This document shows, piece by piece, positions 1 through 9,553 of a DNA stretch of 64,000 nucleotides. The notes below the pieces were generated by a model. The model worked only from the letters and a program-made list of their open reading frames with translations, was not told the DNA's origin and did not search any database. The position numbers and the translations under genes are program-made. Numbering within the stretch: the first letter of the stretch is position 1; every line of letters starts with the position of its first letter. This DNA comes from Flavobacterium soli DSM 19725 (GTDB lineage: Bacteria; Bacteroidota; Bacteroidia; Flavobacteriales; Flavobacteriaceae): positions 434,001-498,000 of the forward strand of contig NZ_AUGO01000002.1 in NCBI RefSeq assembly GCF_000422705.1, given 5' to 3'.

Positions 1-902
1 TGGCTTTATCCATAACCAACGACGAAAACCGAAATTATTATTATGGTTTGGAAACTTTTATCTATACCATAATTGCCATTGCTGTTCCCGCCACGATTGG
101 TTGGTTTATTCAATCAAAAGTAGGTGAAACAGAAAAGCATACGGCCTATTTAATTATTACAGGAATCGTTTTTCTAATCACAATTGTCGCTTCGATCGTT
201 TGTTTCAGAGGAAATTTTGAAAATCCGGTACAAAAAAAGTACATCTTCTTTAAATTCCATCCCCTCTGGAACAAGTTATTATCATTGGCCATGTTCAAAG
301 GTTTGGCACAAGGATTTTTAGTAACCGCTCCAGCCATGTTAATTTTTAAACTTTTAGGAGAAGAAGGAGCTCTCGGAAAAGCACAATCTATTGGAGCAAT
401 TCTAGCAGCAATCATCATCTATTTTATTGGCCGTTTTTCTAAACCTGAAGATCGAATCAAAACCTTTTCCGTAGGATTAATTCTTTTTGCAGTTGGAGCT
501 TGCTTGAATGGATTTTTATACAGCCAAACCGGAGTAATCATCTTTTTATTATTACTTTTAATTGCAAAACCGTTGATGGATCTAGCCTATTTTCCGATTC
601 AATTGAAAGTAATCGACATTGTTTCCAGAATTGAAAAAAGAGGCGAATTCACTTATATTTTAAATCACGAAGCAGGTTTGTATCTTGGACGACTTCTTGG
701 AGCTGGAACATTTTTAGTGTTGTATTATGCTGTTTCAGAGGATTTTGCTTTGCGATATGCTATTGGAATAATTGCTTTACTTCAATTGTGTTCGATTTTC
801 ATCAGCAAAAAAATTATTGCTCAAGGAAATAAATTAGCTCCTGAGGAAGAGGAAAATATTGATCCAAAAGCACTCGAAGAAACAGCCACAAACATCGTCT
901 AA
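1..902 (+). CDS. MFS transporter, 5'-truncated by the window edge
   Basis: The reading frame is open from base 3 to the stop at 900-902, so the gene starts upstream. About 299 C-terminal residues are visible; a TTG at 48 is an internal Leu codon, not a convincing start. The visible part is strongly hydrophobic with repeated membrane helices and short basic loops (such as GRFSKPEDR), as in the C-terminal half of a major facilitator permease, and ends in an acidic cytoplasmic tail. It lies 18 bases before the next + strand gene and in the same orientation as two secreted carbohydrate-active-type proteins. Inference: it imports the oligosaccharide or sugar released by this locus across the inner membrane. 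The substrate cannot be read from the sequence. Confidence 0.8.
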   Translation, partial: ALSITNDENRNYYYGLETFIYTIIAIAVPATIGWFIQSKVGETEKHTAYLIITGIVFLITIVASIVCFRGNFENPVQKKYIFFKFHPLWNKLLSLAMFKGLAQGFLVTAPAMLIFKLLGEEGALGKAQSIGAILAAIIIYFIGRFSKPEDRIKTFSVGLILFAVGACLNGFLYSQTGVIIFLLLLLIAKPLMDLAYFPIQLKVIDIVSRIEKRGEFTYILNHEAGLYLGRLLGAGTFLVLYYAVSEDFALRYAIGIIALLQLCSIFISKKIIAQGNKLAPEEEENIDPKALEETATNIV

Positions 903-920
903 AAATTAAAATCAATACGA

Positions 921-2633
921 ATGAATACTTTTTTTAAAGCCCCAACAATATATTTTTTATTGGCGAACTTGTCCCTTTTTGCACAAGTAAAACAGCAATC
1001 GATTCCGCGAGTTGATAAGATGGCCGATGTGCCACAACCTTTCGGAATTATCGATTACAACCAACTTGCTAAAGATTTTGATGCAACCGTTTTTGATTTT
1101 GATGCAAAAGGAAAACTCTGGCCATTGGTTTGGATTGATAAGAGTCAGAAGAATTTTCCACAGGATGTTGTCGGGTTATATACAGCAATGGGAGATGTCC
1201 GTCAAGGCAAAGCCAATAAAGGAATGTTTCATGAAGCTTTGGCAACAATGGGAGCTACTTTAGGTGCGAGTTTGGTAGGAATTGACAAAACCAATCAGGA
1301 CAAGCTGAATTATGTGGCAATGCTGAAAAATTATTTCAACAGCGAAACAGGTTGGGACATTATGATGAATAACACGTGTCCCGAAGTGGCCTTGCTTGGT
1401 GGAGGTTATGGACGTGATTGGTGGTATGATGTGTATCCAAATTTGTTATTTTATGCTGTTTATGATTTGTATCCAAATGAACCAGGATTTGAGGAAATAG
1501 CTCGAAAAATTGCCGATAAATTCTATGAAGCGGATGTTATCTTGAACGGAAATTATGATTATTCCTATTTTGATTATGGAAAAATGACACCGATGAAAAA
1601 CAACATTTGTGCTCAACCCGATGCTGCAGCGGGCCACGCTTGGATTTTGTATTCGGCTTATAAAAAATTCGGAGATCAAAAATATTTGGACGGAGCTCTT
1701 TCTGCACTTTCAGCTTTAGAAAGCCAACCTATAAATCCAACTTATGAATTATTGATGCCTTTTGGAGCTTACTTATCTGCCAGAATCAATGCCGAAGAAG
1801 GAAAAAAATACGACACCGCCAAAATGTTAGATTGGACCTTCGACGGAACGGCTATTTGCCGTGAAGGTTGGGGGTTTTTAGTTGGAAATTGGAACGGATT
1901 TGACATTTCGGGAACGGTTGGGAGTACGGTTCATAACGGAGGTTATGGTTTTTTGATGAATACCTATGATGCCGCTTGGCCTTTAGTTCCAATGGTTCGT
2001 TATGATCAATCGTATGCAGATGCCATCGGAAAATGGATGTTGAATGCCGCAAATGCTTCTAAATTTTTCTATCCAGAACACATGCCAGACGAACACGAAA
2101 CGATTCCAGAATTGGCACACGTTGGAAAAGGAGTTATTGGTTATGAAGGTATTATCAAAAAATCACTTTATCCTGAAAATGAATCTATTTCAGCTCCAGT
2201 TGCCCAAGGCGATGGGCCACTTTGGGTTCCCGGACAAAATCCAAAGGAATCCCAATTAAGTGTTTACGGAAGTGGTCACGTGGGGATTTTTGGAAGCATC
2301 ATTAAAAAAACAAATGTTGAGGGAATTCTGCAATTGGATTTATTGGCAACCGATTTCTTCAACGACAAAGCGTATCCTTCTTATTTATACTATAATCCAT
2401 ATAACGAAAACAAGACGATTACAGTAAATGTTGAAAGCGGGAAAAAAGTTGATTTATACGACACGGTTTCGGGAAAATTCTTGGCGAAAAATGTTTCTTC
2501 TTCATCAAAAATAAAATTGGATGGAAAAACTTCAGCTGTAATCGTGATGGTACCTTCCAAAGGAAAAGTGACGCATTCAGGCCATAAAATGCTTGTAGAT
2601 AATATCGTGGTGGATTATAACCTTCAACCTTAA
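921..2633 (+). CDS. secreted protein of unknown function, possible (alpha/alpha)-barrel glycosidase
   Basis: This 570-residue protein has a Sec signal peptide (about residues 1-21, ending LSLFAQ), so it is exported. I do not recognise a named family. The body is rich in aromatic and Gly/Asp motifs (GGGYGRDWWYDVYPN, CREGWGFLVGNWNG, TVHNGGYGF) separated by helical stretches, which recalls six-hairpin glycosidases. The last 90 or so residues look like a small beta domain (TITVNVESGKKVDLYD). It sits between an MFS permease and a GH13 enzyme, 20 bases before the latter, and faces a SusCD pair. Seen: export, context and motif style. Inferred: a role in glycan breakdown. An epimerase- or lyase-like toroid protein would fit equally well. 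Confidence 0.6.
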   Translation: MNTFFKAPTIYFLLANLSLFAQVKQQSIPRVDKMADVPQPFGIIDYNQLAKDFDATVFDFDAKGKLWPLVWIDKSQKNFPQDVVGLYTAMGDVRQGKANKGMFHEALATMGATLGASLVGIDKTNQDKLNYVAMLKNYFNSETGWDIMMNNTCPEVALLGGGYGRDWWYDVYPNLLFYAVYDLYPNEPGFEEIARKIADKFYEADVILNGNYDYSYFDYGKMTPMKNNICAQPDAAAGHAWILYSAYKKFGDQKYLDGALSALSALESQPINPTYELLMPFGAYLSARINAEEGKKYDTAKMLDWTFDGTAICREGWGFLVGNWNGFDISGTVGSTVHNGGYGFLMNTYDAAWPLVPMVRYDQSYADAIGKWMLNAANASKFFYPEHMPDEHETIPELAHVGKGVIGYEGIIKKSLYPENESISAPVAQGDGPLWVPGQNPKESQLSVYGSGHVGIFGSIIKKTNVEGILQLDLLATDFFNDKAYPSYLYYNPYNENKTITVNVESGKKVDLYDTVSGKFLAKNVSSSSKIKLDGKTSAVIVMVPSKGKVTHSGHKMLVDNIVVDYNLQP

Positions 2634-2653
2634 AAATAAATCTTCTGACTAGA

Positions 2654-4270
2654 TTGTTTAAAATTATAACGGTTTATTTCTGCTTAACTTTTTGTTTTTT
2701 CGCAACTGCACAAAATGCCGAAAACTCAAAAAAGTGGTGGAAGGAAACCGTTTTTTATCAAATATATATGCCAAGTTATGCAGATAGCAATGGCGATGGT
2801 TATGGCGATTTTAAAGGCATCACAAGCAAATTAGATTATTTGCAGGATTTAGGAATCAAGGGAATTTGGCTCACGCCTTTTTTGAAATCTCCGAAAGTTG
2901 ATAATGGATATGATGTCGCCGATTACTACCAAATTGATCCAACTTATGGAACCAAAACGGATTTCGACAATTTCCTAAAGGAAGCACATAAACGAAATAT
3001 AAAAGTGATTATGGATTTGGTTTTAAACCATACTTCCACCGATTGCAAATGGTTCCAAGAGGCAAAAAAATCAAAAGATAATCCGTATCGCGATTATTAC
3101 ATTTGGAAAGACAAGCCCAATAATTGGGAATCTTTTTTTGGCGGAACAGCCTGGGAAATGGATACTACAACAAATCAATATTATTATCACAAATTTGATA
3201 TCAGAATGGCCGACCTCAATTGGTCGAATCCAAAAGTCGTTGATGAGGTTCAAAAAATATTAAAATTTTGGTTGGATGCTGGAATTGACGGTTTCCGACT
3301 CGATGTCATCAATTTTCTTACTACAGATGGAATTCTTGCTGATAATCCGATAAAGGACGGAAGTCAACAGCACTTATACGACATCGACCAAGAAGGCGTG
3401 AAAGAAGCAATGAAAATGATAAAAACGACGGTCAATGCTTTTGAAAATCGTTTTATCGTAGGCGAAATTGGTAGTGACAAGATTGAAGTTTTAAAGCAAT
3501 ACCAATCAGAAGAATTACTGGATGTGGTTTTTAATTTTAATTTCGGAAGCATACCAACATTTTCTGCCGAAAGAATCTTTAATGAATTGCAAAGCATGGA
3601 AAAAGAGATGAGCAGTTATCCCACATTATTTTTTGGAAGTCATGACATGCCGAGAATGATAGACAGATTAGCAGATGGTAATCCTGAAAAAGCTTCAGCT
3701 TTGGCAGCTCTTATTTTTACTGCAAAAGGAGTTCCGTTTGTCTATTATGGAGAAGAAATTGGAATGCACAACATCTTAGCAGAAAATCTTGAAGAGATGA
3801 AAGATATCCAAGGGAAAACCCATTATCAATTGGCTTTAGCCAAAGGAAAAACTCCTCATGAAGCACTTTTGGAAGGCAATAAAAACAACCGCGACAAATC
3901 CCGTAGTCCGATGCAATGGGATGACAGTAATTTTGCTGGGTTTTCCACTGAAAAAACGTGGATAAAAATCAATCCAGATTACACGGTTAACAATGTAGAA
4001 CATCTCAAAAAAGATAAAAATTCAATCTTTTATAAGTATAAAGAATTAATTGCATTACGAAATAAGGAAAAAGTGTTGCAGTATGGAACTTACGATAGAT
4101 TGGAATACGAAGACGATCAAATTCTTTATACTAGAAGTTTTGGAAATGAAAGTATCACAGTAATTATTAATTTTGGAAGTGCCGTAAGAATCAAGCTTCC
4201 AAAAAATGCTAAGGTACTTTTAGGCAATGCAGAACTCACAACCAACGGCTTTATTATTTATAAAAGATAA
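2654..4270 (+). CDS. secreted GH13 alpha-glucosidase/alpha-amylase family enzyme
   Basis: This 538-residue GH13 enzyme hydrolyses alpha-glucosidic bonds through a (beta/alpha)8 barrel. The start is a TTG at 2654; it is preferred because a signal peptide (FKIITVYFCLTFCFFATAQ) begins immediately after it and no in-frame ATG precedes it. Conserved regions are visible: DLVLNH (region I), GFRLDVINF with nucleophile D217 (region II), VGEIGS with acid/base E271 (region III), and GSHDMPR with D331 (region IV). Region IV has Ser where many oligo-1,6-glucosidases have Asn (NHD). The layout YQIYMPSYADSNGDGYGD resembles oligo-1,6-glucosidase/trehalose-hydrolase-type members. The enzyme is probably periplasmic or at the cell surface and feeds the adjacent permease. 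Exact linkage specificity is not determinable. Confidence 0.88.
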   Translation: MFKIITVYFCLTFCFFATAQNAENSKKWWKETVFYQIYMPSYADSNGDGYGDFKGITSKLDYLQDLGIKGIWLTPFLKSPKVDNGYDVADYYQIDPTYGTKTDFDNFLKEAHKRNIKVIMDLVLNHTSTDCKWFQEAKKSKDNPYRDYYIWKDKPNNWESFFGGTAWEMDTTTNQYYYHKFDIRMADLNWSNPKVVDEVQKILKFWLDAGIDGFRLDVINFLTTDGILADNPIKDGSQQHLYDIDQEGVKEAMKMIKTTVNAFENRFIVGEIGSDKIEVLKQYQSEELLDVVFNFNFGSIPTFSAERIFNELQSMEKEMSSYPTLFFGSHDMPRMIDRLADGNPEKASALAALIFTAKGVPFVYYGEEIGMHNILAENLEEMKDIQGKTHYQLALAKGKTPHEALLEGNKNNRDKSRSPMQWDDSNFAGFSTEKTWIKINPDYTVNNVEHLKKDKNSIFYKYKELIALRNKEKVLQYGTYDRLEYEDDQILYTRSFGNESITVIINFGSAVRIKLPKNAKVLLGNAELTTNGFIIYKR

Positions 4271-4296
4271 ATTTTTAGAATCCTATAAATTAAAAA

Positions 4297-4322
4297 AAAA
4301 TCCTAACTCTCGTTAGGATTTT
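4297..4322. terminator. bidirectional hairpin between GH13 and susD-like gene
   Basis: An 11-base perfect stem (AAAATCCTAAC / GTTAGGATTTT) with a 4-base loop and A/T runs on both sides separates two convergent genes. Confidence 0.85.
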
Positions 4323-4344
4323 AGTTTTAGAACATTTACTGTTT

Positions 4345-6114
4345 TTAGTAACCTTCATTCTGAGTAAACGATTTAGTCACATCCATTGTTTCCTGCGGAA
4401 TAGGAAATATTCTTCTGTAAGGTTGTGAAACTGGTTTTGCAGAAAAAGGCAAATCAAATTTCCCAAAACGAATCATTTGAGGACGACGGTACATTTCCCA
4501 ATACATCTCAAAACCTAATTCTTTGTATAATGTTTCGGCATCCAAAGAGGCGATTGGTGTTCCAGGAACATTGTTAAATAATGCCTCTCTGGTTCGGTTG
4601 GTTCTCAAGGCGTTTACATCTGCAAGAGCAAGACCAATATCGCCTTTACGGAAATAGGCTTCGGCTCTCATGGTGTAAATTCCACCTAATCTGAATAACG
4701 GAATATCTACATTACTAGAACCATTTCCTTCTTCTGGATCAAATTCATATTTGAAAACACGAGCACCTCTGTTGATTTGATTTTGGGCAAATACGGCAAC
4801 TGTTGGATTGTCAAAGTTTAATTCTGGTGTGAAATCCATTGGAGTTGTCGTGCTTTTCTCCATAACCAAAGGGAAAACCTTAATTCTATTATCTTCAGTC
4901 ATTTCAAAAGCTCCCGAAGATGTGAGTCTTGGACCGTATTGTGGCCCAGCCATGATACCGTAATTGAAATGAAACCAAGGCAATCCTGAACTTCCTGGAA
5001 CAATATCAGTTGCAGGAACGCTTGTTGTAGTTGCATCGTTCATGAACCAAGTTCCATCGCTGTATTGCACATATCTGTGAAATCTTGGATCGTCATGATT
5101 TCCGTCCCAACTTGCGTAAAATTCTGGTGAGATACAAGATGCATTCGTTCCTCTATTGGCTGGCGAAACCCTCTGGTTACGTTCCATCGATACATAGGCA
5201 AAATCATTATCTCCATTTCGGATGTAATCGATTTTTTGAACTACGGCAAAAATCATTTCTGAACTTCCAGAATTATCAAGAGAGAAATTTTTGAAATAAT
5301 TGCTTTCCAAGCTAAACTTCCCAGAGTTGATCAAAAGAGAAGTATAATAAATAACGCGATCCATGTCGCTACCCGAACCACTAACGGCAGCTTCTGTAAA
5401 ATTAAAGTTTGAAGTTGGATTGTAACGGTCTTTGAAAACCGCTCGATTCAAATACATAGTACTCAACAATCCATAAGCAGCTTCTCTTGTAAAACGACCC
5501 GTATGAGTAGATTGTTGACCCAATTCTGCTAGTTGAGGCAATAATGCTTCTACATCCAAAATCAAATTGTCAATTGCTGTATCTGCTTGAAGAATTTCCA
5601 GTGGAGCACTCAAGTTCAATGGATCACGATAAGGAGCTTGTCCATACAAATCCAAAGTTGTATAGGTGTAAAAGGCTAAGAGTCCTTTGGCTTCAGCCAA
5701 AAAAAGATCTTTTTCTGGAATATCGCTATCATTAATCGATTTAATTGCAGTAAGTGATCTCGTGATTCCGTTCGTTAGCAAGTTCCAGTTGTCGGTTACA
5801 ATAGCATTGTTCGGACTCCAAGAAAATTCGTGCATGGAACGCCATTTACCGCCATCTCCCCAGTCACTTCCTCTTGTTGGCAACAAGGCAACATCGGTTG
5901 TATATTCTTGCAAGGCAAAAACAGCTCCGTGATCTACAAAAGTTCTGTCGCCCAATCGATCATAAGCGGCAGCTAGAGCTCCAGCAGGATTTGAAGCATC
6001 ATCTCCAAGTACTTCATCCAGAACAACTTCATCCAAATCAGTGCAACTGATCGAAAAAAGAGCTAGAAATGCAACGGCTACATTTTTAGTATTGAATAAT
6101 TTTGTTAGTTTCAT
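4345..6114 (-). CDS. SusD/RagB family nutrient-binding lipoprotein
   Basis: This 589-residue outer-membrane lipoprotein has its lipobox at SISC (C24) followed by the SusD-like start TDLDEVVLDE. The alpha-helical TPR-type N-terminal half and the C-terminal section with ALADVNALRTNR and ELGFEMYWEMYRR are typical of the RagB/SusD family, and the length is normal. The protein covers the SusC pore and binds glycan at the cell surface. It lies directly downstream of the SusC gene (93-base gap) in the same - strand unit. Together with the facing GH13 and permease genes it indicates uptake of an alpha-glucan-type oligosaccharide, but the ligand is inferred from context only. Confidence 0.93.
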   Translation of the reverse strand: MKLTKLFNTKNVAVAFLALFSISCTDLDEVVLDEVLGDDASNPAGALAAAYDRLGDRTFVDHGAVFALQEYTTDVALLPTRGSDWGDGGKWRSMHEFSWSPNNAIVTDNWNLLTNGITRSLTAIKSINDSDIPEKDLFLAEAKGLLAFYTYTTLDLYGQAPYRDPLNLSAPLEILQADTAIDNLILDVEALLPQLAELGQQSTHTGRFTREAAYGLLSTMYLNRAVFKDRYNPTSNFNFTEAAVSGSGSDMDRVIYYTSLLINSGKFSLESNYFKNFSLDNSGSSEMIFAVVQKIDYIRNGDNDFAYVSMERNQRVSPANRGTNASCISPEFYASWDGNHDDPRFHRYVQYSDGTWFMNDATTTSVPATDIVPGSSGLPWFHFNYGIMAGPQYGPRLTSSGAFEMTEDNRIKVFPLVMEKSTTTPMDFTPELNFDNPTVAVFAQNQINRGARVFKYEFDPEEGNGSSNVDIPLFRLGGIYTMRAEAYFRKGDIGLALADVNALRTNRTREALFNNVPGTPIASLDAETLYKELGFEMYWEMYRRPQMIRFGKFDLPFSAKPVSQPYRRIFPIPQETMDVTKSFTQNEGY

Positions 6115-6207
6115 AATAAAGAAATTTATTTATTTTTTATTTTTAGAATGACATCTTCCTTGTTTTTATTGGCTTAAAGCCAAATTTTTCCAAGCGATTT
6201 ACCTATT

Positions 6208-9200
6208 TTACAATTTTAAAGTTGCACCAAAAAGAAAGGTTTTTGATGTTGGATAACTCGAATAATCAATTCCTAATGATTGATTTCCACCGCTCGATTT
6301 AGGACTGTTGATTAAAGGATCGAAACCTGAATAATCAGTAATTGTTAGAAGGTTCTGACCTGTTACAAAAAGCGTCAATCCTTTCACCCATTTCAACTTA
6401 TCGGTTTTGAAATTATACCCTAAACGAACACTGTTCAATCTAATAAAATCTGATTTTTCCAAGAAAAGTGTTGACAATTGAGGTGCATTTGCAGGATTAG
6501 CTCCTGAGTTGTAATAATCTGATGCTACGTTTCTGTCCGAAGCAAGGTTGTTGATGTTTAAGGCATTAAGTCCGGTATTGTTTACCAAATAACCTCCAGA
6601 CTGCCCAATGATTGAGAACGAGAAATCAAAGTTTTTATAGTTCATCTGGCTGTTGATACCATACGTGAATTTTGGCAAAGCACCTTCGATAATTTTACGG
6701 TCGCTACTGCTAATCACGCCATCTCCGTTGTTGTCCTTAAAAATATTGGCACCTTCTTCGTCAAATCCGATGTGTTCCAGCAAATAAAAAGATCCTGCGG
6801 CATATCCACTTTTGTAGATGTTAGCCAAAACGCCAGATTGTCCAGGTCCAGAAATAGTTCCCGATAAAATTTCGGATACGGGAAGATTCTTGATTTCATT
6901 GTCTAAAGTTGCTCCATTCACATCAACTGTCCAAGAAAAATCCTGTGCGTTGATGATTTTTGATCCCAACATAAATTCGAAACCTTTGTTTACGATTTCG
7001 CCATCAATGTTTACCCAAACCGTGTTGGTCGGACTCAAAACCTGAGACGGAATGTTCAAGATGGCATCCGTTGTGGTTTTGTTGAAGTAATCTAGTGTTC
7101 CAAAGAATTTATCGTTCCATAAACTGAAATCCAAACCGATGTTGTATTGCGTCACCACCTCCCATTTCAAATCAGGATTTGGCGTTCTCGCTACCGAAAT
7201 TCCGTTTACCAATTCCAAATCATCATACAAATAATAACCATCTGCACCAGCAAGAGCATAACTCGCTTTTGTGATCTTGTTTTCGACTTCCTGATTACCC
7301 GTCTGTCCCCAGCTTGTTCTTAGCTTTAAACTCTGAACCGCTTTAGATTCTTTTAAAAATCCTTCTTCAGATAGGTTCCAGCCTAAAGCAAATGATGGGA
7401 AATAACCATATTTGTTGTTTTCTCCAAAACGTGTCGAACCATCGGCTCTCATCGAAGCGGTTAAAAGATATTTTCCGTCGAAAGTATAATTTACTCTTCC
7501 AAAATAAGACTGCAACTCATTTTCTTGGGCAAAGCCAAAAACGCCCGATTGACGTCCTGAAAATCCAGGATTGTTTCCAGGGGAGATTCCAGTTTCTTGG
7601 TCATCAATTCCATCAATGCTGAAGTTGGTCCCCGATCTTTCAAATTTTTGATAAGAGAAACCACCAAGCACTTCCAGTTTGTGCCTTTCGGCAAATAAAT
7701 TATAAGTCAGATAATGTTCGATAAGTGAATTTTTAGATTCCATATTGTTCTGAACATACTTTCCAAGCGGATTCAAATCGGTAAGGTTTGGATAAATAGT
7801 CGTGTTTCTTTCGGCCATCGATCGGTCATATCCAAAGTTTAACTTATATTCCAATCCATCCACAATCCTGAACGAAGTTTCCAGATTTCCTAAAACCCTG
7901 ATAGTTCTCGTTTCATCTTCAAAAATGCTCAACAGATAAGCTGGATTGTAATGGGCATTCATGTTGAAGTTGGTATAATCACCATTTTCATCAAAAACCG
8001 AACGCGTTGGATTTGCCATCAAAGTATGGATGATCAATTGTCCGTTTGAACCTCCGTCATCACTTGTAGGAACTCCGTTATCGATGGTTTCACTTGCTGT
8101 TAAATTCACTTTCACTTTCAAGCGTTTGTTGTCGAGGAACGATTCGGCAGCATTAATTCTACCTGAAGTACGCGAAAAATTACTTTGGTTCACGATACCT
8201 TCTTGTTCCATATTGGCCAAGGAAACATAATAATTTCCAGAGTCGGTTTGCTTGGCAAATGATATCGAATTATTTTTGGTTACGGCTGTTCTAAAAATCA
8301 CATCTTGCCAATCCGTATTTCCACCGTGGTCGAAAGCAGGATCCGAAATAGCATTCCTGTATTGGCTTGCCGAAAGAATGTCTAATTTTTTGGTAACGTT
8401 TGAGAATCCCAAATAACTATCAATTGTAAAAGTTGCATCACCTTTAGATCCTTTTTTAGTGGTAATGATTACAACTCCATTCGAACCTCTGGCTCCATAA
8501 ATCGCTGAAGCAGATGCATCTTTTAAAACCGTAATCGATTCGATATCGCTTGTGTTTAGAAAGTTCAATGGGTTTTTTGCAGTCGAAGAACCAAATCCAA
8601 CATTTGTACCTCCAGGACTTACACCATCATTCGACAACGGAACACCATCTACAACAAACAATGGTGTACTTCCGCTTCGGATAGACCCAACTCCACGAAT
8701 TGTTACATTCACTCCAGCTCCAGGTTCTCCGCTTGCACTAACAACACGAACACCGGCAACTTTTCCTTGCAGTAAATTATCGGCAGAAATGTTAACTCCT
8801 TGTCTGAAATTTGCTTCTCCAATTTGAGTTACGGCACCTGTAACATCCGACTTGGATTGTTTTCCATATCCCACCACCATAACTTCGCTCAACTCAGATG
8901 CATCAGATTCTAACTGAATGTTGAAATTGTTGCCTTCCACAACGAGCGTTTTGGTTTTATATCCCATATAGGAAATTTCCAAAGTTTTTCCTTGGGCTAC
9001 AGTAATCGTAAATTCTCCATCAATGTTAGAAATTACTGCATTGGTAGTTCCCTTTTCCACAATAGAAGCTCCAGGAAGCGGAACTCCATTTTCATCAACC
9101 ACTTTTCCTTTGATGGTTTGTTGAAGTAGAGTTGTAGTTTTTACAGTCTCCATTTTCTTGATCAAGACCAGTCTATTGTTGATGCTGTAGCTAAAATGTG

Positions 9201-9483
9201 CTATTTGAGACAAATCGTGCAACACCTGATCTAATTGGCTGTTGTTGTAGTTGATCGAATAATTGGTTTGATCCTTTATTACAGCTTCTCCATAACTGAA
9301 TTTGTAATGTGTTTGTTTGCTTAATTCTGAAAAAATATGCACTAAAGTTGCTTTTTCTGAAATAATTTTTACTTTTGGAGAATCATTTGCAATTTCTTTT
9401 GAAAAAGCGGTGTTGATGGACATTAATGTTGCAACTAAAAACAAGGCATTTTTTAGTTGGAACGATGTAAATTTTAAATTCAT
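6208..9483 (-). CDS. SusC family TonB-dependent receptor with N-terminal STN signalling domain
   Basis: This 1091-residue outer-membrane transporter has, in order: a signal peptide (about 1-28), an STN domain (about 40-105, LSKQTHYKFSYGEAVI), a CarboxypepD_reg-like domain (about 118-200, GKVVDENGVPLPGASI), a plug (from about 200, VVGYGKQSKSDVTGAV, with RGVGSIRSG) and a 22-strand-type barrel ending in aromatic-rich strands (KTFLFGATLKL). TonB drives import of SusD-bound glycan. The STN domain is the part known in this family to contact a FecR anti-sigma factor, and a FecR gene and an ECF sigma gene lie immediately upstream on the same strand. The receptor is therefore likely to be autoregulated by substrate. 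Confidence 0.95.
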   Translation of the reverse strand: MNLKFTSFQLKNALFLVATLMSINTAFSKEIANDSPKVKIISEKATLVHIFSELSKQTHYKFSYGEAVIKDQTNYSINYNNSQLDQVLHDLSQIAHFSYSINNRLVLIKKMETVKTTTLLQQTIKGKVVDENGVPLPGASIVEKGTTNAVISNIDGEFTITVAQGKTLEISYMGYKTKTLVVEGNNFNIQLESDASELSEVMVVGYGKQSKSDVTGAVTQIGEANFRQGVNISADNLLQGKVAGVRVVSASGEPGAGVNVTIRGVGSIRSGSTPLFVVDGVPLSNDGVSPGGTNVGFGSSTAKNPLNFLNTSDIESITVLKDASASAIYGARGSNGVVIITTKKGSKGDATFTIDSYLGFSNVTKKLDILSASQYRNAISDPAFDHGGNTDWQDVIFRTAVTKNNSISFAKQTDSGNYYVSLANMEQEGIVNQSNFSRTSGRINAAESFLDNKRLKVKVNLTASETIDNGVPTSDDGGSNGQLIIHTLMANPTRSVFDENGDYTNFNMNAHYNPAYLLSIFEDETRTIRVLGNLETSFRIVDGLEYKLNFGYDRSMAERNTTIYPNLTDLNPLGKYVQNNMESKNSLIEHYLTYNLFAERHKLEVLGGFSYQKFERSGTNFSIDGIDDQETGISPGNNPGFSGRQSGVFGFAQENELQSYFGRVNYTFDGKYLLTASMRADGSTRFGENNKYGYFPSFALGWNLSEEGFLKESKAVQSLKLRTSWGQTGNQEVENKITKASYALAGADGYYLYDDLELVNGISVARTPNPDLKWEVVTQYNIGLDFSLWNDKFFGTLDYFNKTTTDAILNIPSQVLSPTNTVWVNIDGEIVNKGFEFMLGSKIINAQDFSWTVDVNGATLDNEIKNLPVSEILSGTISGPGQSGVLANIYKSGYAAGSFYLLEHIGFDEEGANIFKDNNGDGVISSSDRKIIEGALPKFTYGINSQMNYKNFDFSFSIIGQSGGYLVNNTGLNALNINNLASDRNVASDYYNSGANPANAPQLSTLFLEKSDFIRLNSVRLGYNFKTDKLKWVKGLTLFVTGQNLLTITDYSGFDPLINSPKSSGGNQSLGIDYSSYPTSKTFLFGATLKL

Positions 9484-9520
9484 AATTTAAGTTATTGATT
9501 TATACGATGCTTAATTTTCG

Positions 9521-9553
9521 GCCGTAGTTGTTCGTAGCAACTGCGGCTTTTTT
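9521..9553 (+). terminator. hairpin with T-run in + orientation between fecR-like and susC-like genes
   Basis: GCCGTAGTTG pairs with CAACTGCGGC (one G:U pair in the + transcript) around a 7-base loop, followed by six T. In the - direction, the direction of the flanking genes, the stem has an A:C mismatch and no U-run. It overlaps the fecR-type stop codon. It would act on transcription antisense to susC. Confidence 0.5.
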
